Assembly (NCBI RefSeq): GCF_000383915.1
Contig: NZ_KB912942.1
Coordinates: 2,516,561-2,580,560, forward strand
Source of the DNA: Amycolatopsis benzoatilytica AK 16/65
Lineage (GTDB): Bacteria; Actinomycetota; Actinomycetes; Mycobacteriales; Pseudonocardiaceae
Direction: 5' to 3'
DNA: 64,000 nucleotides
Part shown: one piece after another, positions 27,383 to 35,533 of the stretch
How the letters are laid out: each line of letters begins with the position of its first letter
Position numbering within the stretch: the stretch's first letter is position 1
Position numbers and translations under genes: made by a program
Notes under the pieces: model-generated
The model's database searches: none
Seen by the model: only the letters and a program-made list of their open reading frames with translations
Told to the model about the DNA's origin: nothing

Positions 27383-28065
27383 GGCCACGACCCTTCCTCT
27401 GACGCGCACGCCACGAGTTCGCGGACTTCGGCGTCCGGTGGCTGCGACAGCGCGAACACCACGGTGCCCGCCACATGTTCCGGCCGGTTGAGCTTCGCGT
27501 CGGCGGGCGGACGGTACTGCTCGGTCCGGTCGTCGAAGAAATGCGTCCACATCCCGCCGGGCACCAGCAAGGTCACCCCGACCCGGCCGGCCAGTTCCGC
27601 GGCCAGCGCGCGGGTGAAGCCGACTACGCCGAACTTCGAGGCGCAGTAAGCGGTCGCGTCGCTGACTGCTTTCAGCCCGAGCGTCGATGCGACGGTGACG
27701 ACTCGCCCGTGCGAGCGCTCGAGGTACGGCAGCGCGGCTCGCACTACCGCGACGGTGCCCAGCAGGTTCACGTGCACCACCCGTTCCCAGTCCTTCGCCG
27801 GAACCGCGCCGAGCGGACCGCAGGCGTCGGTCCCGGCCGCGGTGACCACTCCGTCGAGACCGCCCGCACGCTCGGCCACCTCCCGCACCGCTTGCTCGGC
27901 CGCGGCCGAATCCGCGAGATCGGCCTGTACGCAGTCGACGCCGTCGACCGGGCGCACGCGGTCGATGACCCAGGGCGTGCCGCCTTCCGCCCGGACGGCG
28001 TCCACTGTCGCCGCGCCGAGACCGGACGCACCGCCGGTGATCAGGACATTGCCTAGAGAACGCAT
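27379..28065 (-). CDS. Short-chain dehydrogenase/reductase
   Basis: A 228-residue classical SDR: ITGGASGLGAATVDAV, VTAAGTDA, catalytic Ser in VASTLGLKAVSDATAYCASK with Tyr-x-x-x-Lys. It lies inside the heptose operon between hldE and the GT9 gene, so it may modify the sugar or its acceptor. Substrate unknown. Confidence 0.85.
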   Translation of the reverse strand: MRSLGNVLITGGASGLGAATVDAVRAEGGTPWVIDRVRPVDGVDCVQADLADSAAAEQAVREVAERAGGLDGVVTAAGTDACGPLGAVPAKDWERVVHVNLLGTVAVVRAALPYLERSHGRVVTVASTLGLKAVSDATAYCASKFGVVGFTRALAAELAGRVGVTLLVPGGMWTHFFDDRTEQYRPPADAKLNRPEHVAGTVVFALSQPPDAEVRELVACASEEGSWP

Positions 28066-28092
28066 CGGGCTCCTCTCTTTCCGAATCGGGAC

Positions 28093-29454
28093 TCACCTGC
28101 CGGCCGCCGCGGCGACCAGCTTCGTCGTCGAATAACCGGGCAAGGTCGCCACCAGCGCGATCTCCCCGCCGTGCCGGCGCACCACCGCCCGTTCGGGCAG
28201 ATCCGCTTCGGTGTAATCGCCGCCCTTCGCCCACACGTCCGGCCGCAATCGCTCCAGCACCTCGGACGGCGAGGGCTCGTCGAAGATCACCACCGCGTCC
28301 ACAACGGACAGTGCGGACAGCAGCCGGGCCCGGTCTCCGGCGGACAGCAACGGACGGCCCGGGCCTTTCAGCCGGCGCACCGAACTGTCCGAGTTCAAGC
28401 ACACCACGAGCGCGTCGCCGAGCGCCCGCGCGCGCTGCAGCAAGCTGACGTGGCCGGGGTGCAGGAGATCGAAGCAGCCGCCGGTCGCGACCAGCCGGCC
28501 GCCGGCCGCCCGAACCCGCGCGGCCACCGCGAACGCGTCCTCCTCCGGGGAAACCGCGACGGTGCCTGGACGGTCCTCGACGGACAATGCGCTCGCCCCG
28601 CCCGCGGCCACGAACCGCGCCGCCGACTCGACCGCGACCCGCACTGCCTCGCCCACCGGCGCACCGTCGAGCAACGCCGCCGCGGCCGCCGCAGCGAACC
28701 GGTCTCCCGCCCCGCAGGTGTCGGGGGCGGCGCGACCAGTCACGTGCGCGCGCTGCGGCACCGGCACCCGCCGGACCGCCGAGCCCTCCGCGACCAGCGC
28801 GCCCCTCGCTCCGAGGGTGACCGCGACCGCGTCCGCACGCCAGCGCTCCCGCAACAGGCCCGGCATCTCGACGGCGTCCGGGACGAGCGCCGTGGCCTCG
28901 CTCGCGTTCGGAGTGACCAGCCGCGCTCCCGGCACCGGCGCCGCGCCGCGCGGATGCGGATCCCACACCACCGGGACCCGGGACGCCATGTCGGCGAGCA
29001 CCGCCCGCAGCCGTGGGTTCCGGGTGAGTCCGCGGCCGTAGTCGGCGACCAGGATCGTCCCGGCCCGCCGCAGCATTCGTTCGGTGCGCTCGGGCAGTGT
29101 CTGGCCCGAGGCGATTCCGTCCCCGGAATCCAGTCGCAGCAACGATTGCCCTGCGGCGCGGACACGCGTCTTCGACACGGTGGCACCGCACAGCGGTACC
29201 GGAGCCAGAGTCACTTCCGGCTCCAGCAGTCCCACGAGCGTGCGCGCGGCCAGGTCGTCGCCGAACGCGGCCACCAGCACCACGTCGGCGGCGGAGCGGG
29301 CAGCCAACACCGCGGCGAGACCGGCGCCGCCCGGGCGCAGCCACCGCCGAGCCACGTCGACGACCGGTACCGGTGCGTCCGGGCACAGCCGATCCGCGGT
29401 GCCCTCCGTGTCGACGTCCAGGAACACGTCGCCCACCACCACCAGCGGCTTCAC
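28093..29454 (-). CDS. hldE: Bifunctional heptose 7-phosphate kinase / heptose 1-phosphate nucleotidyltransferase
   Basis: A 453-residue fusion of two enzymes of NDP-heptose synthesis. Residues 1-300 are a PfkB-type kinase with the catalytic Asp251 in DTCGAGDRF. Residues 320-453 are a cytidylyltransferase-fold domain with the HxGH motif at His332-His335 in FDLLHPGHVSLLQRA and a later KGGDYTEADLPE motif. The order matches Gram-negative HldE (RfaE). It starts with GTG coupled to gmhA by a GTGA overlap. It is full length, so both the 1-phosphorylation and the nucleotidyl transfer are expected. Confidence 0.92.
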   Translation of the reverse strand: MKPLVVVGDVFLDVDTEGTADRLCPDAPVPVVDVARRWLRPGGAGLAAVLAARSAADVVLVAAFGDDLAARTLVGLLEPEVTLAPVPLCGATVSKTRVRAAGQSLLRLDSGDGIASGQTLPERTERMLRRAGTILVADYGRGLTRNPRLRAVLADMASRVPVVWDPHPRGAAPVPGARLVTPNASEATALVPDAVEMPGLLRERWRADAVAVTLGARGALVAEGSAVRRVPVPQRAHVTGRAAPDTCGAGDRFAAAAAAALLDGAPVGEAVRVAVESAARFVAAGGASALSVEDRPGTVAVSPEEDAFAVAARVRAAGGRLVATGGCFDLLHPGHVSLLQRARALGDALVVCLNSDSSVRRLKGPGRPLLSAGDRARLLSALSVVDAVVIFDEPSPSEVLERLRPDVWAKGGDYTEADLPERAVVRRHGGEIALVATLPGYSTTKLVAAAAGR

Positions 29455-30011
29455 GCCGGCACCCCGAGCGCGTCGTCCAGCGCTTCGCACAACGCGTGGA
29501 TGAGGGCGAGGTGCAGCTCCTGCACTGTCGCGACGCTCGGCGCATCGACGGCCACCGCGTCGTCGCACAACGCGGCGAGCGGGTTCGGTGCCGGTCCGGT
29601 GAGCGCCCACGTGGTCACGCCCAGCTCGTGCGCCGCCTTCGCGGCCGCCACGACATTCTGGCTGGTTCCGCTGGTGGACAAGCAGACCAGCACGTCGCCG
29701 TGCCGGCCGTGTGCCTGCACCTGGCGCGCGAACAGCTCCGAAGCCGGGTAGTCGTTGCCGATCGCGGTCAGCGCCGAAGTGTCGGCGTGCAGCGCGATCG
29801 CGGACAGCGGACGGCGTTCGCGCCGGAACCGGCCCACCAGTTCGCCGGTCAGATGCTGGGCTTCGGCGGCGCTCCCGCCGTTCCCGCAGGCGAGCAACCG
29901 TCCGTCGTTCTCGAACACCCGCGCCAGGCACGCGCCCCACGCCGCGATCCGCGGGGAGGCGAAGCGCAGGCGCTCCGCGGCCGAACACAGGTCGGCGAAG
30001 TGGTCTGCCAT
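29451..30011 (-). CDS. gmhA: Sedoheptulose 7-phosphate isomerase
   Basis: A 186-residue SIS-domain protein that converts sedoheptulose 7-phosphate to heptose 7-phosphate, the first committed heptose step. Signatures are LLACGNGGSAAEAQHLTGELVGRF, CLSTSGTSQNV and the metal-binding QELHLALIHALCE. The ATG at 30011 has GAGGAGG eight bases upstream; an upstream in-frame GTG at 30020 overlaps that box and is rejected. It follows the carbamoyltransferase by 21 bases. Confidence 0.93.
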   Translation of the reverse strand: MADHFADLCSAAERLRFASPRIAAWGACLARVFENDGRLLACGNGGSAAEAQHLTGELVGRFRRERRPLSAIALHADTSALTAIGNDYPASELFARQVQAHGRHGDVLVCLSTSGTSQNVVAAAKAAHELGVTTWALTGPAPNPLAALCDDAVAVDAPSVATVQELHLALIHALCEALDDALGVPA

Positions 30012-30032
30012 GGAAAGCACCTCCTCGTAACG

Positions 30033-31667
30033 TCAGCGATTTCGGTGGCGCCGGACCAAGAACGGTCCCAGCGCCAGTACGTCCACCGGAGCCGAACCGA
30101 AGCACTCCAGTGCGTCCCGCGGCGAATCGACCATCGGCCGTCCCGCGGTGTTGAGACTGGTGTTCACCACGACCGGCAGCCCGGTCCGGTCCGCGAACCC
30201 GGAAAGCATCCGGGCGGTCCGCGGATCGTCGGCCGGCTCGACCGTCTGCACGCGGGCGGTCCCGTCCACATGGGTCACCGCCGGCAGCCTCGGCCGCCAG
30301 GCATCGGCGACGTCGTGGACGAACAGCATGTACGGGCTCGGCAGCGGGCCCCGGGAGAAGATCTCCGCCGCCCGGCCGGCCAGCACCATCGGCGCCACCG
30401 GCCGGAACTGCTCGCGGCCTTTGACGTCGTTGAGCCGTTCCAGATTGCCCGCCCGGCCGGGATGCGCGAGCAGCGAACGATGCCCGAGCGCGCGGGGACC
30501 GAACTCGGCCCGGCCCTGGAACCACGCGACGATCTCGTCGTCGGCCAGCGCCTGCGCCACCGACTCCGCGACGTCGTCCGGCCGTTCGTAGGCCACGTCT
30601 GCTTGTCGCAGCGCGGATTCGAGTTCGTCGTCGGTCCACTCGCGCCCCAGCGCGGCACCGGGCATCGGCTCGATTGGCTCGCCGGCGTCGGCCGCCAGCT
30701 GCAGTGCCGCGCCCAGCGCGGTCCCCGCGTCGCCCGCGGCGGGCTGGATCCAGACCGACTCGAACGGGCCCTCGGCGTGCAGCCGGGTGTTCGCCACGCA
30801 GTTGAGCGCGATGCCGCCGGCCAGCGTCAATCTCTCCTGCCCGGTCTGCTCGTGCAGCCACCGGACGAGGTCGAGAAGCACTTCCTCCAGCACACACTGG
30901 ACGCTGGCAGCGAGATCGGCGTGCCGCCGGGTCGGCTGCTCGCCGCGGGCGCAACGAGCGGCGAGGGCGGCCCAGTCGATCGGCTCGGTGCGGAATCCGC
31001 CGTCCCCGGTCGCCCGGACGCGTTCGCGAAGGTAGTCGAGATGCACCGGAGAGCCGTAGGACGCCAGCGCCATGACTTTGTACTCGTCGCTCGACCGAGC
31101 GAAACCCAGGTGCTCGGTCAGGTCTTCGTAACACAGCCCGAGCGAATGCGGAAGCCGTTGCGCGGCAAGTTCTTTGAACCGGCCTGCCCGGTATTCGCCA
31201 GCGAGATAGGACGTGCTTTCGCCGCGTCCGTCGGCGACCAGCACCGCGGAATCGCCCGCGGGTGCGGCCAGCGCGGCCGACGCGGCGTGCGCCACGTGAT
31301 GACGGACGAACCGGACCTTCGCCGGGTCCAGCCCCGGCAGTTCGGTGCGCAGGAATGCCGGCGCGCGACGCGCGAATTCGGTCCGCAGCTGCTCGCCGCT
31401 GGGATCGTGCCCGGCCAGCCCGGACTCGACCAGGTCCGGATCGTAGGAGAAGCCGACCGCGTCGAGGTCGGCCGCGGTCAGCCCGGCCCGCTCGAGGCAC
31501 CACCGCGCGGCCTGGCCCGGCTGCTCCCACGTCGAGAAAGGCACCGCCTGCTTGCCGTGCTTGCGCCGGCTGAACCGTTCCTCCTCGGCCGCCGCGACGA
31601 CCCGGCCGTCCGCTACGAGCGCGGCAGCCGGATCGTGGAACACCGCGTTGATTCCCAGGAAACGCAC
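30033..31667 (-). CDS. Carbamoyltransferase (NodU/CmcH family)
   Basis: A 544-residue O-carbamoyltransferase, using carbamoyl phosphate and ATP to modify a sugar or small molecule. The Kae1-like N-terminal domain has the metal motif RHHVAHAASA and LVADGRGESTS. The C-terminal domain has the hallmark RAEFGPRALGHRSLLAHP and VVNTSLN. It is the first gene of the heptose operon and probably decorates the glycan. It starts at GTG with AAGGGG upstream, 54 bases after the -10 box. Confidence 0.9.
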   Translation of the reverse strand: MRFLGINAVFHDPAAALVADGRVVAAAEEERFSRRKHGKQAVPFSTWEQPGQAARWCLERAGLTAADLDAVGFSYDPDLVESGLAGHDPSGEQLRTEFARRAPAFLRTELPGLDPAKVRFVRHHVAHAASAALAAPAGDSAVLVADGRGESTSYLAGEYRAGRFKELAAQRLPHSLGLCYEDLTEHLGFARSSDEYKVMALASYGSPVHLDYLRERVRATGDGGFRTEPIDWAALAARCARGEQPTRRHADLAASVQCVLEEVLLDLVRWLHEQTGQERLTLAGGIALNCVANTRLHAEGPFESVWIQPAAGDAGTALGAALQLAADAGEPIEPMPGAALGREWTDDELESALRQADVAYERPDDVAESVAQALADDEIVAWFQGRAEFGPRALGHRSLLAHPGRAGNLERLNDVKGREQFRPVAPMVLAGRAAEIFSRGPLPSPYMLFVHDVADAWRPRLPAVTHVDGTARVQTVEPADDPRTARMLSGFADRTGLPVVVNTSLNTAGRPMVDSPRDALECFGSAPVDVLALGPFLVRRHRNR

Positions 31668-31721
31668 CCGCTCACCCCTTCGCCGGCGGGCGGACCCCGT
31701 CGATCCGCCGTCCCCGAAGCG

Positions 31722-31746
31722 CTACCCGGCGCAGTCGCGGATAAAC
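31722..31746 (-). promoter_or_regulatory. SigF/SigB-type promoter for the heptose operon
   Basis: On the minus strand GTTT (31743-31746), 15 bases, GGGTAG (31722-31727). The operon runs from the carbamoyltransferase through gmhA, hldE, SDR, GT9 and ugd to the flavodoxin gene at 24552 with gaps below 30 bases, so this one site may drive seven genes. Confidence 0.7.
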
Positions 31747-31791
31747 GGATTTCCGGGAAAAGCCCAGGACGTCGCTACTGCGCGCAGCGGC

Positions 31792-32739
31792 TCAGACGGC
31801 GACGCGCCGCGCGGCGAACCAGTCCGCGGTCCGCCGCAGCCCCTCGCCGGCCGACACCCGCGGCGTCCATCCGAGCACCCGCCGAGCGAGCGAGATGTCC
31901 GGGCATCGGCGGCGCGGATCGTCCTCGGCGGCGGCGACGTGCACGATCCGCGACCGCGAACCGGTGATCGCGAGCACCTGCTCGGCGATCTCGCGCACCG
32001 AAAGCTCGTGCGGGTTGCCGAGGTTCACCGGCCCCGGATGTCCGGACGCAGCGAGCGCCAGCAGGCCCGCGACCGTGTCGTCGAGGTAGCACAGCGACCG
32101 GGTCTGCCGTCCGCTGCCCTCGACCGTCAGCGGAGCTCCGCTCAGCGCCTGCGTGACGAACGCCGGGACCATCCGGCCGTCGTCCGCGCGCATGCCCGGT
32201 CCGTAGGTGTTGAAAATCCGCGCTATCGCGGTGTCGGTTCCCTTGCTGCGCCGCGTCGCGCTGGCAAGGGCTTCCGCGTAGCGCTTCGCCTCGTCGTACA
32301 CGCTGCGCGGTCCGATCGGATTCACGTTGCCCCAATAGGATTCGCGCTGCGGGTGTTCGAGCGGGTCGCCGTATACCTCGCTGGTGGACGCGAGCACGAA
32401 GCGCGCGTGCTGTGCCGTCGCGATCGAGAGCGCGTTCTCGGTGCCTGCCGAGCCCGCCCGCAGTGTCGCGAGCGGACGGTCCAGGTAGGCCCGCGGAGAA
32501 GCGGGCGAGGCCAGGTGGAACACCGCGTCGACCGGCCCCGGCACCGGGATCGGTTTTGTCACGTCGTGGTCCAGCAGCCGGAATCGCGGATCTTCGATCA
32601 CCGGGTCCAGCGCGCCCGGCGGGGCGGTGGAGAAGTTGTCGACGGCGGTCACTCTCGTGCCCTGGGCAAGCAGCTTCGCGCACAACCGCGCGCCGACGAA
32701 CCCGGCACCGCCGGTGACTACCGCGTGGGAGAAAACCAT
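31792..32739 (-). CDS. UDP-glucuronate decarboxylase (UDP-xylose synthase)-like SDR
   Basis: A 315-residue extended SDR very like UXS proteins: VVTGGAGFVGARLC nucleotide loop, HLASPASPRAYLDRP, LASTSEVYGDPLEHPQ, SYWGNVNPIGPRSVYDEAKR with Tyr-x-x-x-Lys, and ARIFNTYGPGM. UXS converts UDP-glucuronate, the product of Ugd at 25015, to UDP-xylose. The start is ATG 32739, 10 bases after a stress-type -10 box; in-frame upstream codons lie beyond the promoter and are excluded. Confidence 0.87.
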   Translation of the reverse strand: MVFSHAVVTGGAGFVGARLCAKLLAQGTRVTAVDNFSTAPPGALDPVIEDPRFRLLDHDVTKPIPVPGPVDAVFHLASPASPRAYLDRPLATLRAGSAGTENALSIATAQHARFVLASTSEVYGDPLEHPQRESYWGNVNPIGPRSVYDEAKRYAEALASATRRSKGTDTAIARIFNTYGPGMRADDGRMVPAFVTQALSGAPLTVEGSGRQTRSLCYLDDTVAGLLALAASGHPGPVNLGNPHELSVREIAEQVLAITGSRSRIVHVAAAEDDPRRRCPDISLARRVLGWTPRVSAGEGLRRTADWFAARRVAV

Positions 32740-32749
32740 GCCCCGCCGG

Positions 32750-32773
32750 GTACCCGGGCAACGCCGCGTTAAC
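32750..32773 (-). promoter_or_regulatory. SigF-type promoter for the UDP-xylose synthase gene
   Basis: On the minus strand GTTA (32770-32773), 14 bases, GGGTAC (32750-32755); start codon 10 bases further. The -35 is half of the palindrome GTTAAC at 32768-32773, shared with the opposite promoter. Confidence 0.7.
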
Positions 32774-32792
32774 CGTTGTGACGTGCGGGTAC
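32768..32792 (+). promoter_or_regulatory. SigF-type promoter for the pyruvyl-transferase-like gene
   Basis: On the plus strand GTTA (32768-32771), 15 bases, GGGTAC (32787-32792); ATG nine bases further. It shares the GTTAAC palindrome with the divergent promoter, so polymerase cannot occupy both. Confidence 0.7.
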
Positions 32793-32801
32793 CCGGTCGG
32801 C

Positions 32802-33671
32802 ATGAGAGTGCTGCTGACCGGCTGGGCAAGCTTCCGCCGCGGCGAGGCGACCGCGGGCGACGTGCTGAGCCTGCGTGCGGTGAGCGATGTGCTCGCCGAG
32901 GCCGGGGTCGACCATGTGACCGCGTGGAGCCCGGGGTTCCGGCCCGAGGGACCGCATCTGGAGGACGCGCACCCGGACGCGTTCAGCCATGTCGTGTTCG
33001 CGTGCGGGCCGCTGCACGGCGCGCAGTTGAACGAACTGCACGAGCGCTACGCGCATTGCCGGCGGGTGGCGGTGGGGGTTTCCGTGCCCGACCCGCACGA
33101 TCCCGCGGCGACCGGGTTCGACGCCGTGCTCGCCCGCGACGACGGCGACGCCAGCACGGCCGACCTCTCGCTCGCCGCCTGGCTCGAAGCGCCACCGGCG
33201 GTCGGCGTGCTGCTGGCACCGGACCAGCCCGAATACGGAGCAGACCGGCGGCACCAGGACGTGCACGAGACGCTCACCGGATGGCTGCGAGACCTCGATT
33301 GCGGCCGGGTGGAGCTCGACACCCGCCTCGCCACCGACGATTGGCGGCACTGCTCGACGCCCGACCAGTTCGTGAGCGTCGCCGCTCGGCTGGACGTCCT
33401 CGTCAGCACCCGGCTGCACGGCCTCGTGCTCGGTCTGAAGGCGGGCGTCCCCGTGCTCGCGGTGGATCCGGTAGCGCACGGCGGCAAAGTGACCGCACAG
33501 GCCGCCGCGCTCGGCTGGCCCGCCATCCTCCCCGCGGCCGCCGGTCGAGCCGAGCTGGACGAGTGGTTCGAGTGGTGCTGCTCCGCCGAAGGGCGCGCCC
33601 GGGCCGCCGGCGAGCACCCGTACCCCGGACCGCTGGCCGAACTCGTCGGCGAACTGAAGGGCCTGCCGTGA
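32802..33671 (+). CDS. Polysaccharide pyruvyl transferase family protein
   Basis: A 289-residue protein with the family fold: LLTGWASFRRGEATAGDVLSL near the start and the signature STRLHGLVLGLKAGVPVLAVD at about residue 207. Members transfer pyruvyl ketals, or sometimes act as glycosyltransferases, on exopolysaccharides. The ATG at 32802 is nine bases after GGGTAC and lacks a ribosome-binding site. It is coupled by GTGA to a broken glycosyltransferase gene. Confidence 0.78.
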   Translation: MRVLLTGWASFRRGEATAGDVLSLRAVSDVLAEAGVDHVTAWSPGFRPEGPHLEDAHPDAFSHVVFACGPLHGAQLNELHERYAHCRRVAVGVSVPDPHDPAATGFDAVLARDDGDASTADLSLAAWLEAPPAVGVLLAPDQPEYGADRRHQDVHETLTGWLRDLDCGRVELDTRLATDDWRHCSTPDQFVSVAARLDVLVSTRLHGLVLGLKAGVPVLAVDPVAHGGKVTAQAAALGWPAILPAAAGRAELDEWFEWCCSAEGRARAAGEHPYPGPLAELVGELKGLP

Positions 33672-34522
33672 ACCAGACGACCGTGGTGATCGCCACCCGG
33701 AACCGGGCGGACGAGCTGGCCGGCACCCTGCGCGAACTGTCCGCAATGGACTCTCCGCCGCCGGTCATCGTGCTGGACAACGGTTCTGCCGACCACACCG
33801 CCGAGGTCGCCGCATCATTTGACCAGGTCCGGGTGATCCGCAGCCCGCGCAATCACGGCGCAGCCGCCCGCAACCAAGGCGTCATCGCGGCGCAGACCCC
33901 GTACGTGGCGTTCAGCGACGACGACTCGTGGTGAGAACCGGGTGCCCTCCGCCGTGCCGAAGCACTCTTCGCCGCCCATCCCCGGCTCGGTCTGCTGGCC
34001 GGCCGGACGCTGGTCGGCCCGGAAGAACGCGAGGACCCGATCACCCCCGCGCTCGCGCACAGCCCGCTCGGCACACCGCCGGACGCTGCGGGTCCGCTCG
34101 TGCTCGGCTTCCTCGCCTGTTCCGCCATCGTGCGGCGGTCGGCGTTTCTGCAGTCCGGCGGCTTCAGCACGGTGCTGCACTTCGGGGCCGAGGAGCAGCA
34201 ACTGTCCTACGACCTCGCCGCGGCGGGCTGGCAGCTCTGCTACCGGGCCGACATCGTCGCGCACCACCATCCTTCGCGCTCGCGGCCATCGCCCGGCTGG
34301 CGTCGGCGAATGGAGGCGCGCAACCAGCTGCTCATCGCATGGCAGCGGCGGCCGGCCGACGTCTGCGAGGCGCAGCTGCGGCGCTTGCTCGCCCGCGCCC
34401 GCCGGGAACCGGGCCTGCTCGGGGCGCTGATCTCCGCCGCCATCCGGCTGCCGTCCGCACTGGCCCGCCGCCGGCTCTTGCCCGCCGCAGTCGAACGGCA
34501 AGCACGCTTGCTGGAGGGGTGA
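33668..34522 (+). pseudogene. GT2 glycosyltransferase interrupted by an in-frame TGA
   Basis: The reading frame starts at GTG 33668 (VVIATRNRADELAGTLREL) and continues in the same frame to 34522, except for one TGA at 33932-33934. Both sides are good GT2 sequence, up to FSDDDSW before it and EPGALRRAEALF after it. In the neighbouring paralogue at 34525 the aligned codon is Trp (DDDTAWQPGAL), so one G-to-A change (TGG to TGA) explains the break. The rest of the frame is intact, so the lesion is recent, a sequencing error, or read through. Without readthrough only 88 residues are made. Confidence 0.85.
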
Positions 34523-34524
34523 CC

Positions 34525-35415
34525 ATGGACCGAGCATCGGTTGTCGTGATCACACACAACCGTCGCGAGCAGCTGCGGGGGACGCTTCAGCGCCTCGCCG
34601 CGCTCCCGGAGCGGCCGCCGATTCTGGTGGCGGACAACGCCTCCACTGACGGCACCGCCGATCTTGTCGCACGGGAGTTCCCCGAGATGCGGTTGCTCCG
34701 TCTCGACGAGAACCTGGGCGCGGTCGGCCGGAACCTCGCGGTCCGCGAGGTGACCACGCCCTACGTCGCCTTCTGCGACGACGACACCGCTTGGCAGCCC
34801 GGAGCCTTGGCCCAGGCCGCCGATGTGCTCGACGCGCATCCCGGCCTGGCCTCGGTGACCGGCCGCTGCCTCGTCGAACCGGACCTGCGGGAGGACCCGA
34901 TCACCCCGGAGCTGCGGTTCTCGCCGGTGCCTGGCCCGCCGTGGCTGCCCGGCCCCGCGCTGCTCGGCGTGCTGGCCGGACTGACCATGATCCGGGTGTC
35001 GGCCTTCCGCGAGGCGGGCGGCTTTTCGTCCCGGCTGTGGCTCGGCGGCGAGGAAGAACTGCTCGCTCTGGACCTCGCCGCCCGCGGCTGGTGGATGTGC
35101 TGGCGGGGAGACGTCGTCATCCACCATGCGCCGTCGCGGTTGCGCGATCCGCGCCGTCGGCGCGGCCTGGGGATCCGGAACACGTTGTGGACGCTGCTGC
35201 TGCGCCGTCCGTGGCGCTCGGTGTTCCGCCGCGCGGCTGCGGTGCTGTCCGAAGCCCCGCGCGACCGGACCACCGCCGCCGCGGTGGCCGAGTGCTTGCG
35301 CGGGCTGCCTTGGGTGCTCCGGGAACGTGCGGTCGTGCCGGCGGAGGTCGAACGCGGGCTGCGGATGCTGGAAGAGTCCCAGCGCAGGTCGCAGGCGCGC
35401 CGCTACGTCGGTTGA
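34525..35415 (+). CDS. Glycosyltransferase family 2
   Basis: A 296-residue GT2: VVVITHNRREQLRGTLQRL, ADNASTDGTADLV, the metal motif in YVAFCDDDTAW and a GGEEELLALDLAARGW acid-base region. It is a paralogue of the interrupted gene just upstream, with colinear motifs, so the two arose by tandem duplication. It starts two bases after the upstream stop, in one operon with the pyruvyl-transferase-like gene, and ends before a palindromic terminator. Confidence 0.87.
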   Translation: MDRASVVVITHNRREQLRGTLQRLAALPERPPILVADNASTDGTADLVAREFPEMRLLRLDENLGAVGRNLAVREVTTPYVAFCDDDTAWQPGALAQAADVLDAHPGLASVTGRCLVEPDLREDPITPELRFSPVPGPPWLPGPALLGVLAGLTMIRVSAFREAGGFSSRLWLGGEEELLALDLAARGWWMCWRGDVVIHHAPSRLRDPRRRRGLGIRNTLWTLLLRRPWRSVFRRAAAVLSEAPRDRTTAAAVAECLRGLPWVLRERAVVPAEVERGLRMLEESQRRSQARRYVG

Positions 35416-35438
35416 GGCGGGCTTCGCGTGGCGGTCCA

Positions 35439-35474
35439 GGAAGGGTCATCGAGGGGCCCCTCGATGACCCTTCC
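35439..35474. terminator. Perfect 36-bp palindrome, bidirectional terminator
   Basis: Left arm GGAAGGGTCATCGAGGGG (35439-35456) is followed without a gap by its exact reverse complement. It lies between the convergent GT2 and GT4 genes. A second small hairpin, TCCCGGA-CT-TCCGGGA, follows around 35481. It has no T tract. Confidence 0.75.
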
Positions 35475-35533
35475 ACCCCTCTTCCCGGACTTCCGGGAGA
35501 ACGTCGTGGCCGGAAGGGCATGACGCACCGCGG

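Noticed and set aside
28093..30011. LPS biosynthesis locus
   Set aside because: Heptose genes alone do not show LPS; no lipid A, Kdo or Lpt genes are present and all other features are actinobacterial.
32739..32829. In-frame N-terminal extension of the UDP-xylose synthase-like protein
   Set aside because: The extension crosses the divergent promoter and has no SDR character; the nucleotide loop begins directly after ATG 32739.
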